Shown here: piece after piece, positions 7,756 through 13,830 of the stretch
How positions within the stretch are numbered: position 1 is the first letter of the stretch
How the letters are laid out: each line of letters opens with the position of its first letter
Position numbers and translations under genes: made by a program
The notes under the pieces: generated by a model
What the model was told of the DNA's origin: nothing
The model's input: only the letters and a program-made list of their open reading frames with translations
The model's database searches: none
Source: a virus
DNA: 33,183 bases
Direction: 5' to 3' (one strand)
IMG/VR virus record: IMGVR_UViG_3300038701_001184
Span: 1 to 33,183 of that record

Positions 7756-8069
7756 TAATACGCCTCTGGTTTAGGTTGCTCAATAGCATAGCTGTTATTA
7801 CCACTAGTTAAAACGCAGCTCATTCCCTGCTGGATATTCGTGCGTGTATTTGACCATGTGCCTGTTTCTGCATTGCGCCAATGACAGTCTAAATGAATGG
7901 GGCTAGATGTGCCACAGAATTGACGTGTCTCTCCGTATTGGCTTTCTAGCACTTCAAATAGGCTTTCGGTATCACGGCAGACATAAAACGGTACTGCACC
8001 AATAGGCTCTTGTGCTGTACTTAAATTAGGTAATAATGCCACGGTTGCGGCTACAAATGTTTTTCGCAT
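7755..8069 (-). CDS. Secreted periplasmic protein with four cysteines
   Basis: A 104-residue protein with a clear Sec signal peptide (MRKTFVAATVALLPNLSTAQ, probable cleavage near residue 20). The mature ~84 residues contain cysteines at 31, 52, 62 and 85, enough for two disulfide bonds, plus CHWRN and WSNTRTN segments. No family is recognised. It begins 11 bases after the solenoid protein gene. A small disulfide-bonded exported phage protein could act in lysis control or in blocking superinfection, but that is inference from location only. Confidence 0.65.
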   Translation of the reverse strand: MRKTFVAATVALLPNLSTAQEPIGAVPFYVCRDTESLFEVLESQYGETRQFCGTSSPIHLDCHWRNAETGTWSNTRTNIQQGMSCVLTSGNNSYAIEQPKPEAY

Positions 8070-8080
8070 TTTAGTTTCTC

Positions 8081-8593
8081 CTAAATTTTTTCAAGTTTTG
8101 CAATCTGTTCGTCAGTAAGTGCAAGTGTGACTTCCTTTTTCTCTACACCTGTTTCTTTTAGAATGCCGTAACATATTTCACCACCTTCCATTTCGGCACA
8201 GGTGATTGTTTTATCTTCGTCAGTAATATCTATCGAATTACAAAGCCCAGCAAAAATACGAAAACCTGTTTTCATAGTGCCTTTAATGTTAATAGACAGC
8301 ATGACGCATCTTCCTAATTTTACATCAGAATCACCACCGATTTCTTGAGACCCACCAATTTCTTGAGACCAGCCGATTTCTTGAGACCCACCGATTTCTT
8401 CCCATTGTTCAACAATAATGGATTTATCAACTTTCATCCAGCCTGAAACTTTATTGTAGCCCTTAATAGTAAGCCTACCATCAAGCTCAACATGTAAGTT
8501 CCCATCAATACGTAAATCACCATCAATAACATACTCATAGGCGTTGATTTTCTTTAGTCCTTTGTATTTCTCATCAATAATTACTGTTTTCAT
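8081..8593 (-). CDS. Beta-solenoid-like protein with hexapeptide repeats
   Basis: A 170-residue protein. The N-terminal half has short glycine-bounded strands (VIDGDLRIDGNLHVELDG, RLTIKGYNKVSG) that recall bactofilin-type or other right-handed beta-helix proteins. Residues about 66-86 are an almost perfect hexapeptide repeat SQEIGG/SQEIGW encoded by tandem 18-base repeats. The C-terminal part ends in a helix (ALTDEQIAKLEKI). No enzymatic motif is visible. Role unknown; the fold call is inference from the repeat pattern. Confidence 0.65.
   Translation of the reverse strand: MKTVIIDEKYKGLKKINAYEYVIDGDLRIDGNLHVELDGRLTIKGYNKVSGWMKVDKSIIVEQWEEIGGSQEIGWSQEIGGSQEIGGDSDVKLGRCVMLSINIKGTMKTGFRIFAGLCNSIDITDEDKTITCAEMEGGEICYGILKETGVEKKEVTLALTDEQIAKLEKI
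8334..8400 (-). repeat. Tandem 18-base repeat, about 3.7 copies
   Basis: Units at 8334-8351, 8352-8369 and 8370-8387 plus a partial unit 8388-8400. They are nearly identical (consensus CCACCGATTTCTTGAGAC on the + strand, 1-2 changes per unit) and in frame with the solenoid gene. The high identity suggests recent expansion by slippage. Because each unit is 18 bases, copy-number change would lengthen or shorten the protein by six residues without shifting frame. Confidence 0.85.
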
Positions 8594-8594
8594 G

Positions 8595-8912
8595 TTACTT
8601 TCCTTTAATTATTATTTTGTGTGTTTCACTGGCCTTAATTAACGCCTCATTAGGCTCGTCCATGCTGTTCAATGCCTTAATAAATGCATCCCAAGCTTCT
8701 AGCCTTCCCTCTAATTGTTTAATCTCTGCATCACGAGCTGTAATGATACGGTTTAGCACTTCAATTTGCTCTTGATATATGTCATGGCGTATATATTTAA
8801 CGCAAGGAACGTCTTGATCTTCACCATCTATATAATATGTTCCCGCTTCGCCATCATCGGTGGGAAAACACTTCGCGTCACACCATATCTCTCTTGGCAT
8901 ATTATTTTTCAT
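8595..8912 (-). CDS. Hypothetical phage protein with coiled coil (105 aa)
   Basis: A 105-residue protein. The N-terminal part (MPREIWCD..., GTYYIDGEDQDVPCVKYIR) is a pattern frequent in small phage proteins, followed by a long helix with coiled-coil spacing (QEQIEVLNRIITARDAEIKQ, about residues 47-75). A second possible start is the internal ATG at residue 5. No catalytic motif is seen. It is adjacent to and co-directional with the accessory genes on both sides, with 1-2 base spacing. Confidence 0.6.
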   Translation of the reverse strand: MKNNMPREIWCDAKCFPTDDGEAGTYYIDGEDQDVPCVKYIRHDIYQEQIEVLNRIITARDAEIKQLEGRLEAWDAFIKALNSMDEPNEALIKASETHKIIIKGK

Positions 8913-9290
8913 TTATCTATTCCCCAATATATTGTCTATAGCTGCGTTCCAGCCATAAAATTCTGCCCTATCTTCTTCATTGTCAGGCATCAGTTTTGCG
9001 TGTCGTTTCATCGCCTCTAACTCTTTACGGCTAAGGGTGATAGTATCTTCATCATCTTTTACTTTTGGCATTGACTGTATAATCCTCTTAAATTTCTCTT
9101 TACCTTCTGGGGTTGCAACCCATTTTTCGACATTAAATGAAATTGAACCATTTGGTTTTACTTCAACAATCCCAGTCTTTATTAGCTTAAATAAAGCATC
9201 ATCTTTTTCTTTTAATGTTCCTTCCACCCCTCCAAAAAAATTAACCGCATCCCAGCACCGTTTTCTTATTTTATCGCTTAAAAAAATCAT
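8913..9290 (-). CDS. Hypothetical protein (125 aa)
   Basis: ATG at 9288-9290 is preferred over an in-frame TTG two codons upstream because GAGAGGG lies about 9 bases before the ATG. The protein is charged and mostly helical, with a small beta-strand patch (GIVEVKPNGSISFNVEKW) and a C-terminal segment containing SRKELEAMKRHAKLMP and FYGWNAAIDN. No family is recognised with confidence. It is coupled to the downstream 105-residue gene with no gap. Confidence 0.55.
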   Translation of the reverse strand: MIFLSDKIRKRCWDAVNFFGGVEGTLKEKDDALFKLIKTGIVEVKPNGSISFNVEKWVATPEGKEKFKRIIQSMPKVKDDEDTITLSRKELEAMKRHAKLMPDNEEDRAEFYGWNAAIDNILGNR

Positions 9291-9308
9291 TATCAAAAAC
9301 CCTCTCTT

Positions 9309-9392
9309 TTAATTTCGGTTTATCTTCTGCCGTATAGTCATCATCTCGCTTGCCTTGCCAGCAAATTCAAGAAGCGTTGAATTAACGGTCAT
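9309..9392 (-). CDS. Possible very small ORF (27 aa)
   Basis: An ATG at 9390-9392 overlaps the end of the 69-residue gene, and the frame ends at TAA 9309-9311 (MTVNSTLLEFAGKASEMMTI...). It fills an otherwise empty 90-base gap in a tightly packed operon, and its start overlaps the preceding stop in the way real genes do here. Size makes chance likely. Confidence 0.25.
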   Translation of the reverse strand: MTVNSTLLEFAGKASEMMTIRQKINRN

Positions 9393-9591
9393 ACCCCAAT
9401 AAAGGCCAAGCATATAAGGTCTGCTTAATGGGTTGCTCGTGAGGGTTGCGTCCTGCGTGCATACGTTGCGTAAACATTTCTATTTCAGCATCAATTTTAG
9501 CCTCATGTAAAAGGGTGCTATTTGTGTCTAATTGCACGTAGAAACGCTCCCCATTGGCGTAGTAGTTAAAGAGTGTCATTTTATAGCTCAT
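9382..9591 (-). CDS. Hypothetical protein (69 aa)
   Basis: The frame starts at ATG 9589-9591, within the 3' end of the upstream gene, or at ATG 9577-9579 four codons later, which has GAG about 7 bases upstream. The product (MTLFNYYANGERFYVQLDTN...) has a strand-rich front, a helical middle (EAKIDAEIEMFTQRMHAGRN) and a C-terminal segment KQTLYAWPLLGYDR. No family is recognised. Confidence 0.5.
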   Translation of the reverse strand: MSYKMTLFNYYANGERFYVQLDTNSTLLHEAKIDAEIEMFTQRMHAGRNPHEQPIKQTLYAWPLLGYDR

Positions 9592-10147
9592 TATTTATTT
9601 TTTCCAATTCCGCCTCTAGTTTTCGTTTCTTAGATTTTTTGTATTCCTCTTTAGATAGCTTTAAATATTTATCAAATATTTCTTTATAATCATTATGAAT
9701 TACAAAAGCGTTTTCAGGGCTAAAAAATAATGATTTGTTATTTGTGTCTAAATATTTTGGTTTGTAAGATTTTAATTCAATAAAAAAATCAATAAACAAC
9801 TCTTTAGGGTAGTAATCATTAAAGCTGTATCCAAAAATATACGCCCCCTCTGGGAATCCTATTTTATAAACATACTCATTTGATGGCTGCTTGTTGTCAT
9901 CAGGCCATGCAATATAATTTGACCCTTCCGCGCAAAACAAAATATGGCGATAATCGTCGATTTTTATAAAATTAGCGTTATTATTTTCTGGCAAGTCGCT
10001 TATTTTAAATTTTTTACAAACCTCTTGGATTTCAATTCTGTTTTTTAATCCATTCTCTAATGCCTGATAATAGTAATCATCATCTATAAAATCTTTATTT
10101 TTGTTTAATGTTTTTAAAATGTTTTGGTATGCTTTTATTTTATCCAT
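9581..10147 (-). CDS. Hypothetical protein (188 aa), AT-rich
   Basis: ATG 10147 is preferred to an in-frame GTG at 10150 because it makes a TGATG overlap with the SleB-type hydrolase stop and follows GGAG/AGG ribosome-binding sequence. The protein is rich in K, N, Y, D and I; its central part (DDYRHILFCAEGSNYIAWPD, FPEGAYIFGYSFNDY) is beta-rich and resembles small SMI1/KNR4-like or immunity-type proteins in composition, but I cannot confirm a family. The C-terminus is a highly charged helix. Its base composition is lower in GC than its neighbours, which may indicate separate acquisition. Confidence 0.55.
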   Translation of the reverse strand: MDKIKAYQNILKTLNKNKDFIDDDYYYQALENGLKNRIEIQEVCKKFKISDLPENNNANFIKIDDYRHILFCAEGSNYIAWPDDNKQPSNEYVYKIGFPEGAYIFGYSFNDYYPKELFIDFFIELKSYKPKYLDTNNKSLFFSPENAFVIHNDYKEIFDKYLKLSKEEYKKSKKRKLEAELEKINNEL

Positions 10148-10569
10148 CACCTAACTCCCTTCATAAACGTATGTCCTGCGATTTTAACGCTAACCTCACC
10201 TGTATCAGCCCAAAATGGATAAACCTTATCATGCGCGTAATAGTGCTTTGCGCCGTCTGTCATATCATCTGTGAGCCGTAAATAAGCCATAATCGCCTCA
10301 CGTGTTGCAACCTCCCATGCGTGGCTGTTGTAATCAGGTCTAGCGCGTTCTATGTAGCTAAACTGATTAGGCTGATAAACAACTTCGCAGGCATCGTCAG
10401 GATAGCGGGTTGAATTAACGCGGTTCATAATAACATGAGCCACACCTATTTGCCCCTGTAGTGGCTCTCCACGGCTTTCGTGATATATTGCGGTAGTCAT
10501 GCACCTGATTTGCGTCAAGTCCGCGTAAGGGGTGTTTAAACTAGCTAATATGGCGATTAGTTTAATCAT
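10147..10569 (-). CDS. SleB-type cell wall hydrolase (candidate endolysin)
   Basis: A 140-residue protein of the Hydrolase_2/SleB family, which cuts peptidoglycan glycan strands. The motif AIYHESRGEPLQGQIGVAHV at residues 27-46 with the candidate catalytic Glu in HESRGE (E31), then NRVNSTRYPDDACEVVYQ and QFSY, are diagnostic. ATG 10569 is chosen over 10584: GGGAG lies 8 bases upstream, and the start forms TGATG with the stop of a tiny membrane-protein gene. The N-terminus (MIKLIAILASLNTPYA) is a signal peptide or signal-anchor, so export may be independent of a holin. It lies on the strand opposite the spanins and holin-like gene, an unusual split of lysis functions. Confidence 0.88.
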   Translation of the reverse strand: MIKLIAILASLNTPYADLTQIRCMTTAIYHESRGEPLQGQIGVAHVIMNRVNSTRYPDDACEVVYQPNQFSYIERARPDYNSHAWEVATREAIMAYLRLTDDMTDGAKHYYAHDKVYPFWADTGEVSVKIAGHTFMKGVR

Positions 10570-10685
10570 CAAATATTCTCCCATATAATTTGAGCAATCT
10601 TAACAACGCCAGCAACGCATAGCATGGCAATAAATAACCAGACAGACCACATGGCAATCATTTGCTTTTCTTGTTCTTTAGTCAT
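10569..10685 (-). CDS. 38-residue single-membrane-segment protein coupled to the endolysin
   Basis: The frame starts at ATG 10683-10685, preceded by AAGGA with 6-base spacing, and ends at TGA 10569-10571, which shares one base with the hydrolase ATG (TGATG). The product has a short charged head (MTKEQEKQ), one hydrophobic segment (MWSVWLFIAMLCVAGVV, about residues 12-28) and a short C-terminal tail. The translational coupling to a wall hydrolase suggests a pinholin-, antiholin- or lysis-regulator-like role; this is inference from context. Confidence 0.6.
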   Translation of the reverse strand: MTKEQEKQMIAMWSVWLFIAMLCVAGVVKIAQIIWENI

Positions 10686-10891
10686 TTCAATTCCTTTCTA
10701 TTAAAATCAACCTTCACAACCTTTGGTCTATGGTTAAGACCTTGCGCCTCTGCACGTATCGCAAAGACAGCCTCTTCTTGCGCGTCCATGAGTGCGTCAA
10801 GTAACCCATCAATGTATAAATCATCAATTTCAAGAGCGCATTCTAAAGCACGGTTTATGTGACCATGTACGGGTAGTAGTTTAGTGTTCAT
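10682..10891 (-). CDS. Hypothetical protein (69 aa)
   Basis: A small acidic-then-basic helical protein: residues ~10-45 form one or two amphipathic helices (HINRALECALEIDDLYID, ALMDAQEEAVFAIRAEAQG) followed by a basic tail (KVVKVDFNRKELK). It overlaps the 38-residue gene by 4 bases and the ribbon-helix-helix-like gene by 11. No family is recognised. Confidence 0.5.
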   Translation of the reverse strand: MNTKLLPVHGHINRALECALEIDDLYIDGLLDALMDAQEEAVFAIRAEAQGLNHRPKVVKVDFNRKELK

Positions 10892-11075
10892 TTATTTGTC
10901 CTCTTTTTTTTAACGCTAGTGATGTTAGTTGCCGAACGGCGTGTGAAAAGCTGATATCTTTATCTTTTGAATAAATATAAATTTTATCAAACAAAGCATC
11001 ATCAAACCGACAAGCAATCATCCTTCTTTTACTGCATGGCTCTTTTGTGCCAATAGTAGCGCGTCTGTATGCCAT
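10881..11075 (-). CDS. Ribbon-helix-helix-like DNA-binding protein
   Basis: A 64-residue protein with a basic N-terminus (MAYRRATIGTKEPCSKRR) followed by RMIACRFDDALFDKIYIYSK and DISFSHAVRQLTSLAL. A beta strand, a helix starting after D/A-L-F, a turn, and a second helix beginning at S-x-A-V-R match the Arc/MetJ/CopG ribbon-helix-helix layout used by small dimeric repressors. It may regulate this operon or early genes. Target and dimerisation are inferred. Confidence 0.6.
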   Translation of the reverse strand: MAYRRATIGTKEPCSKRRMIACRFDDALFDKIYIYSKDKDISFSHAVRQLTSLALKKRGQINEH

Positions 11076-11696
11076 CTATTCATCCTCGCTTGATGGTTGT
11101 GGTAGTGTCATCCAGTATTTAGGGGTAAAATCGTGCATGCACTCTGCGTTTTCCCAATGACCATCGCCGTTTGAATATTCGTGCCACCAATCAGATACAA
11201 CACATATCCCGCTGTAATCTTCATCATCCATCAAAAGAATAGTTGTCCCCTCCTTAGGCGCGGTTTCAATCGGTTGCCATCCTTGGTTCAGGTGGCCTTG
11301 GGAGTGGAGGTAGTCAAAAACTTCATTTAGCAATGAATAAACTAATTGCTTTACTCCTTGAGAATGTCCTTTGGTATATTTTGCAATAGTGTCTTGTTTT
11401 AACCCCTCCACATCAACGCTTGGCTTCGGCTGTAAGTCTTGAATAACTTTCTGCATTTCCTCTGTTGCACTCCCTATTGCTAAACCACCATCCCATCGTT
11501 CTAGAAAGTTACGTGCAATTTCAACTATATCTTTGTGTTTAATATTCGACTTCGGCTGCAGGGCGTTTTCTAGTGTTTCATAAACATCGGGAACTGCTTT
11601 AATGGGACTGTTTTTTGTTTGTTCAATCCAAGATTTTGCTAAAGCAATTCTATAATCCTTTAAAGCATCCAAAGCCTGTTTGTTTTTATCAGTCAT
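11076..11696 (-). CDS. DUF551-containing phage protein
   Basis: A 206-residue protein starting at ATG 11696, which has a perfect AGGAGG 6 bases upstream; the open frame extends to a TTG at 11717 that is not needed. The N-terminal ~135 residues are helical and charged. The C-terminal ~65 residues match DUF551, common in phages: WQPIETAPKEGTTILLMDD, then CVVSDWWHEY and the closing TPKYWMTLPQP. The biochemical function of this domain is unknown. Its stop (TAG) directly abuts the next gene. Confidence 0.75.
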   Translation of the reverse strand: MTDKNKQALDALKDYRIALAKSWIEQTKNSPIKAVPDVYETLENALQPKSNIKHKDIVEIARNFLERWDGGLAIGSATEEMQKVIQDLQPKPSVDVEGLKQDTIAKYTKGHSQGVKQLVYSLLNEVFDYLHSQGHLNQGWQPIETAPKEGTTILLMDDEDYSGICVVSDWWHEYSNGDGHWENAECMHDFTPKYWMTLPQPSSEDE

Positions 11697-11901
11697 TACG
11701 TGCCTCCTGTGCGTCAATAATTGCGCCTTCTTTTACGTCAATAGCGTGTTGCTCCCAGTCAAAAGTCTCGATATGCGCAATGCCTCGCTCAAGGGCTTGT
11801 ATTGCGTCATCCATATCGCATTCAGGGTAATCAGGCTCACCACTATGTATTTCCTCTAATAATTCTAACTGCTTTAATGTGTTTTTTATATTGTGTAGCA
11901 T
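11689..11901 (-). CDS. Hypothetical protein (70 aa), first gene of the leftward accessory operon
   Basis: A helical acidic protein (NTLKQLELLEEIHSGEPDYP, DDAIQALERGIAHIETFDWE) with an AGGAGG ribosome binding site 4 bases before its ATG. It is the first gene after the leftward promoter at 11925-11952. No family is recognised. Its position suggests early expression. It overlaps the DUF551 gene by 8 bases. Confidence 0.55.
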   Translation of the reverse strand: MLHNIKNTLKQLELLEEIHSGEPDYPECDMDDAIQALERGIAHIETFDWEQHAIDVKEGAIIDAQEARND

Positions 11902-11914
11902 TACGCCTCCTATT

Positions 11915-11966
11915 TGTTATGATTAAAATAACACAACAAAATGTTTAGTCAACAAAAAGTTTGACT
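11915..11966. promoter_or_regulatory. Candidate operator region between divergent promoters
   Basis: Three kinds of symmetry sit in 52 bases. An inverted repeat TGTTAT-7-ATAACA spans 11915-11933, across the leftward -10. An inverted repeat AGTCAA-8-TTGACT spans 11947-11966, its arms being the -35 boxes of both promoters. A 13-base near-direct repeat CAACAAAAnGTTT lies at 11934-11946 and 11950-11962. This is the expected place for binding by the helix-turn-helix protein encoded immediately to the right. Confidence 0.6.
11925..11952 (-). promoter_or_regulatory. Leftward promoter for the accessory operon
   Basis: On the minus strand, -35 TTGACT (11952-11947) is followed by 16 bases and then -10 TATTTT (11930-11925). 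The start of transcription would fall near 11918, giving a short leader with AGGAGG before ATG 11901. The -35 box forms one arm of the inverted repeat at 11947-11966. Confidence 0.6.
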
Positions 11967-11988
11967 TATTTTTAAAAAACCTTATATT
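11961..11988 (+). promoter_or_regulatory. Rightward promoter for the HTH gene, probably leaderless
   Basis: TTGACT at 11961-11966, a 16-base spacer and TATATT at 11983-11988. The ATG of the regulator begins at 11995, seven bases after the -10, so transcription should begin at or within a base or two of the start codon. No ribosome binding site can fit, as in lambda cI made from PRM. Confidence 0.65.
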
Positions 11989-11994
11989 AAAATT

Positions 11995-12177
11995 ATGACA
12001 TTAAATGAATACTTAAAAGAAAACGGCATAAGCCCTGAACGATTTGCTAAAAAAATTAATGTTAGCGGTCAGGCTGTAAGGTACTGGATATTAGGGGAAA
12101 GGCATCCTTCGCCTAAAAATATTCGCACGATACAAAATCTCACAAATAATCAAGTAAAGCCTGAAAGTTGGTATTAA
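11995..12177 (+). CDS. Cro/CI-type helix-turn-helix regulator (60 aa)
   Basis: A single-domain protein: MTLNEYLKENGISPERFAKK (helix 1-2), INVSGQAVRYWILGERHPSP (recognition helix, then the loop), and a closing helix (NIRTIQNLTNNQV). This is the compact Cro-like/XRE fold common in small phage repressors of alphaproteobacteria. It is alone on the rightward strand and converges on the leftward recombination operon. The leaderless start and flanking symmetric operator sequence suggest autoregulation and control of the leftward accessory operon. No cleavable repressor C-terminal domain is present. Confidence 0.8.
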   Translation: MTLNEYLKENGISPERFAKKINVSGQAVRYWILGERHPSPKNIRTIQNLTNNQVKPESWY

Positions 12178-12186
12178 TGACAGGAT

Positions 12187-12375
12187 TTAACCCTCATCAT
12201 TATTATATAGCTTAAACTCCACGACATCACCCTTGTGAGCCATGATAGCGTCATAATATTCATTCATGATTTTTATGATTGTTGATGCTTTGGTATTTGA
12301 TGGCTTTATCGCTAAGAGTATCGTCAATAACTCATAACGTATCTGCGCTGGTGACATAAATTCATCTTCGGTCAT
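12187..12375 (-). CDS. Hypothetical protein (62 aa), last gene of the recombination operon
   Basis: A small helical protein (PAQIRYELLTILLAIKPSNT, TIIKIMNEYYDAIMAH) with an acidic C-terminus. It starts 5 bases after the exonuclease stop and ends 9 bases from the converging HTH gene. No family is recognised. Confidence 0.5.
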   Translation of the reverse strand: MTEDEFMSPAQIRYELLTILLAIKPSNTKASTIIKIMNEYYDAIMAHKGDVVEFKLYNNDEG

Positions 12376-12380
12376 AATTG

Positions 12381-13310
12381 TTACCGCAAATCAACTTTAA
12401 CTTGGTTTTTTTTGGATTCGCTCCACGATCCGCAATCGCCGCATTGGTAATAAGCATACTTTCCCGCCCGCGTATATTTGTGGCTTTCACTTCTTAATAT
12501 ATTAACAGAACCGCAAGATTTACAACAGGGGATAGGCGAACCATCTGGCGCTTTTAAATCTAAGTAAACATTTAAGTTGGGATGGTTTTTCATGTAGGGG
12601 CGCAGTTTAAGATAAACTTTTTCAGTAACAATAACGTCTTGCTTATTATATTTCCGCATATACCTTAACGCTTCAGGGCATCCAGCAATAACTTTATCCC
12701 AGTCAGGGCTTTCATCTTTCATGCCAACGCCAAGAACATCCGCAATATATCTTAATGTATTTGATGAAAATTTAAAGTTTTGGCGGGCTATTTTAAGGGT
12801 GTCTATGGATTGTTTTGGCTGGATAGGGGGTAGGTTATATAATATCGCCCTGGCATTAAATTTTTTATAATCAAATGCGTCTGAATTGTGACCCACCAAT
12901 ATATCAGCTTGGCTTAACACCTCGTGTAGCTTTAAAATAACTCCGTAGTCATTTTCAGGGTCTTTAGGGTTTACAGATATGCAATCCACCTCTTTATCAC
13001 CTAACCACTTCCACGCCGCCCCTAGCATCCACCAGTCGCGCTTAATGTGGTCTATACTATGACGCTTTAAATTAACTCTTAAATCATAAGAGTTATATTC
13101 TAAGGTCATATAAGATGTTTCAACATCGTATGTAAGTATTTTTAATGCTGGCGGTGTTTTTGGGCTTTCACCAAATAGATCATTAACGCTTTTTTGAACA
13201 GTCTTGTGACAAATACCTTTTGATTTAGCAAACTTTACAAGGCCAAGAGGGCTTTTTGCAAACTCTCTTGCTATTTCACGCTTTTCTTGGTCTGTATATA
13301 TTCTTGCCAT
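12381..13310 (-). CDS. DnaQ-fold 3'-5' exonuclease with N-terminal HTH and C-terminal zinc ribbon
   Basis: A 309-residue protein. Residues ~8-45 look like a helix-turn-helix (EFAKSPLGLVKFAKSKGICH, KTVQKSV). The middle is a ribonuclease-H-like/DnaQ exonuclease: ExoI LTYDVETS (D62, E64), ExoII GHNSDAFDYKKF (D144 and D148) and ExoIII YNKQDVIVTEKVY (D225). The C-terminal part carries two CxxC pairs (C263/C266 and C290/C293), a zinc ribbon probably for nucleic-acid binding. GGGGG lies just before its ATG. It acts in DNA recombination or degradation with the other genes of the operon; the exact substrate is not visible. Confidence 0.75.
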   Translation of the reverse strand: MARIYTDQEKREIAREFAKSPLGLVKFAKSKGICHKTVQKSVNDLFGESPKTPPALKILTYDVETSYMTLEYNSYDLRVNLKRHSIDHIKRDWWMLGAAWKWLGDKEVDCISVNPKDPENDYGVILKLHEVLSQADILVGHNSDAFDYKKFNARAILYNLPPIQPKQSIDTLKIARQNFKFSSNTLRYIADVLGVGMKDESPDWDKVIAGCPEALRYMRKYNKQDVIVTEKVYLKLRPYMKNHPNLNVYLDLKAPDGSPIPCCKSCGSVNILRSESHKYTRAGKYAYYQCGDCGSWSESKKNQVKVDLR

Positions 13311-13354
13311 ATACCCCCACTTGGTATAAAGGCACTATATCATAAAATTAAGGC

Positions 13355-13630
13355 TTAATCTTCATCTAATTTATTCCCATAAAAAACAAACATATCAGGG
13401 TGTATAACATCAACGCGCTCAAACTCGTCATAAGTTATATAATATCCTACATATGCCTTAAGAATTCCTGTGCTGGTCTTAATTTCAGCGTATGCCACGC
13501 CCTCCCTTGATAGCGTTAAATATTCGCGTATATCGCCGCTAATCACCATATCTAAAAACCATTGCGGCTTTAGGTCATGCGGGTCGTATTCAAAGGCATC
13601 GAATTTGTATGGTTTTATTTTGTATTTCAT
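13355..13630 (-). CDS. Small phage protein with phage-common N-terminal motif (91 aa)
   Basis: The protein begins MKYKIKPYKFDAFEYDPHD and continues QWFLDMVISGDI, TGILKAYVGYYITYDEF and PDMFVFY. The order, a basic K-P-x-x-x-A-F start, a W-containing helix, a GxYIxxDxF strand and a final D-x-F segment, recalls the widespread small phage proteins with a 'PGDYI' type core. No function is established. It overlaps the GcrA-like gene by ATGA. Confidence 0.55.
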   Translation of the reverse strand: MKYKIKPYKFDAFEYDPHDLKPQWFLDMVISGDIREYLTLSREGVAYAEIKTSTGILKAYVGYYITYDEFERVDVIHPDMFVFYGNKLDED

Positions 13631-13830
13631 TTCTTATCCTTCAAGCTACTATTTTCCTTATAACACCGCGCATAATGCTCTTTGCAATAAACGCCCTTTT
13701 CCGCCTGTAATCCGCAAAACTGTTTATTGTCTAGCCCAAACGGATAACGGCACTCATTGGCTTGTAATTCGTCTAGCGCCTTTAATGGCCTGTCTGGTAT
13801 GGCTTGATATTTTTTAGGGGAAGGGTTCAC
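13627..13830 (-). CDS. GcrA-like C-terminal domain protein (67 aa), GTG start
   Basis: Residues 26-57 match the C-terminal, sigma-interacting part of the alphaproteobacterial regulator GcrA: CRYPFG at 27-32, QFCG at 37-40, YCKEHYARCY at 48-57. The spacing C27-x11-C39-x9-C49-x2-H52 looks like a metal site. The N-terminal DNA-binding helix-turn-helix of full-length GcrA (about 170 residues) is absent; only ~26 unrelated residues precede the domain. Start is GTG, in a GTGA overlap with the RusA stop. In Caulobacter GcrA binds the primary sigma factor and activates promoters with methylated GANTC. A domain-only version could redirect or block that contact, an inference. Confidence 0.7.
   Translation of the reverse strand: MNPSPKKYQAIPDRPLKALDELQANECRYPFGLDNKQFCGLQAEKGVYCKEHYARCYKENSSLKDKK

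Noticed and set aside
8766-9312. Rightward open frames (84 and 110 residues) opposite the leftward accessory genes
   Set aside because: Low-quality hydrophobic products, no coupling to neighbours, and both overlap well-packed leftward genes.
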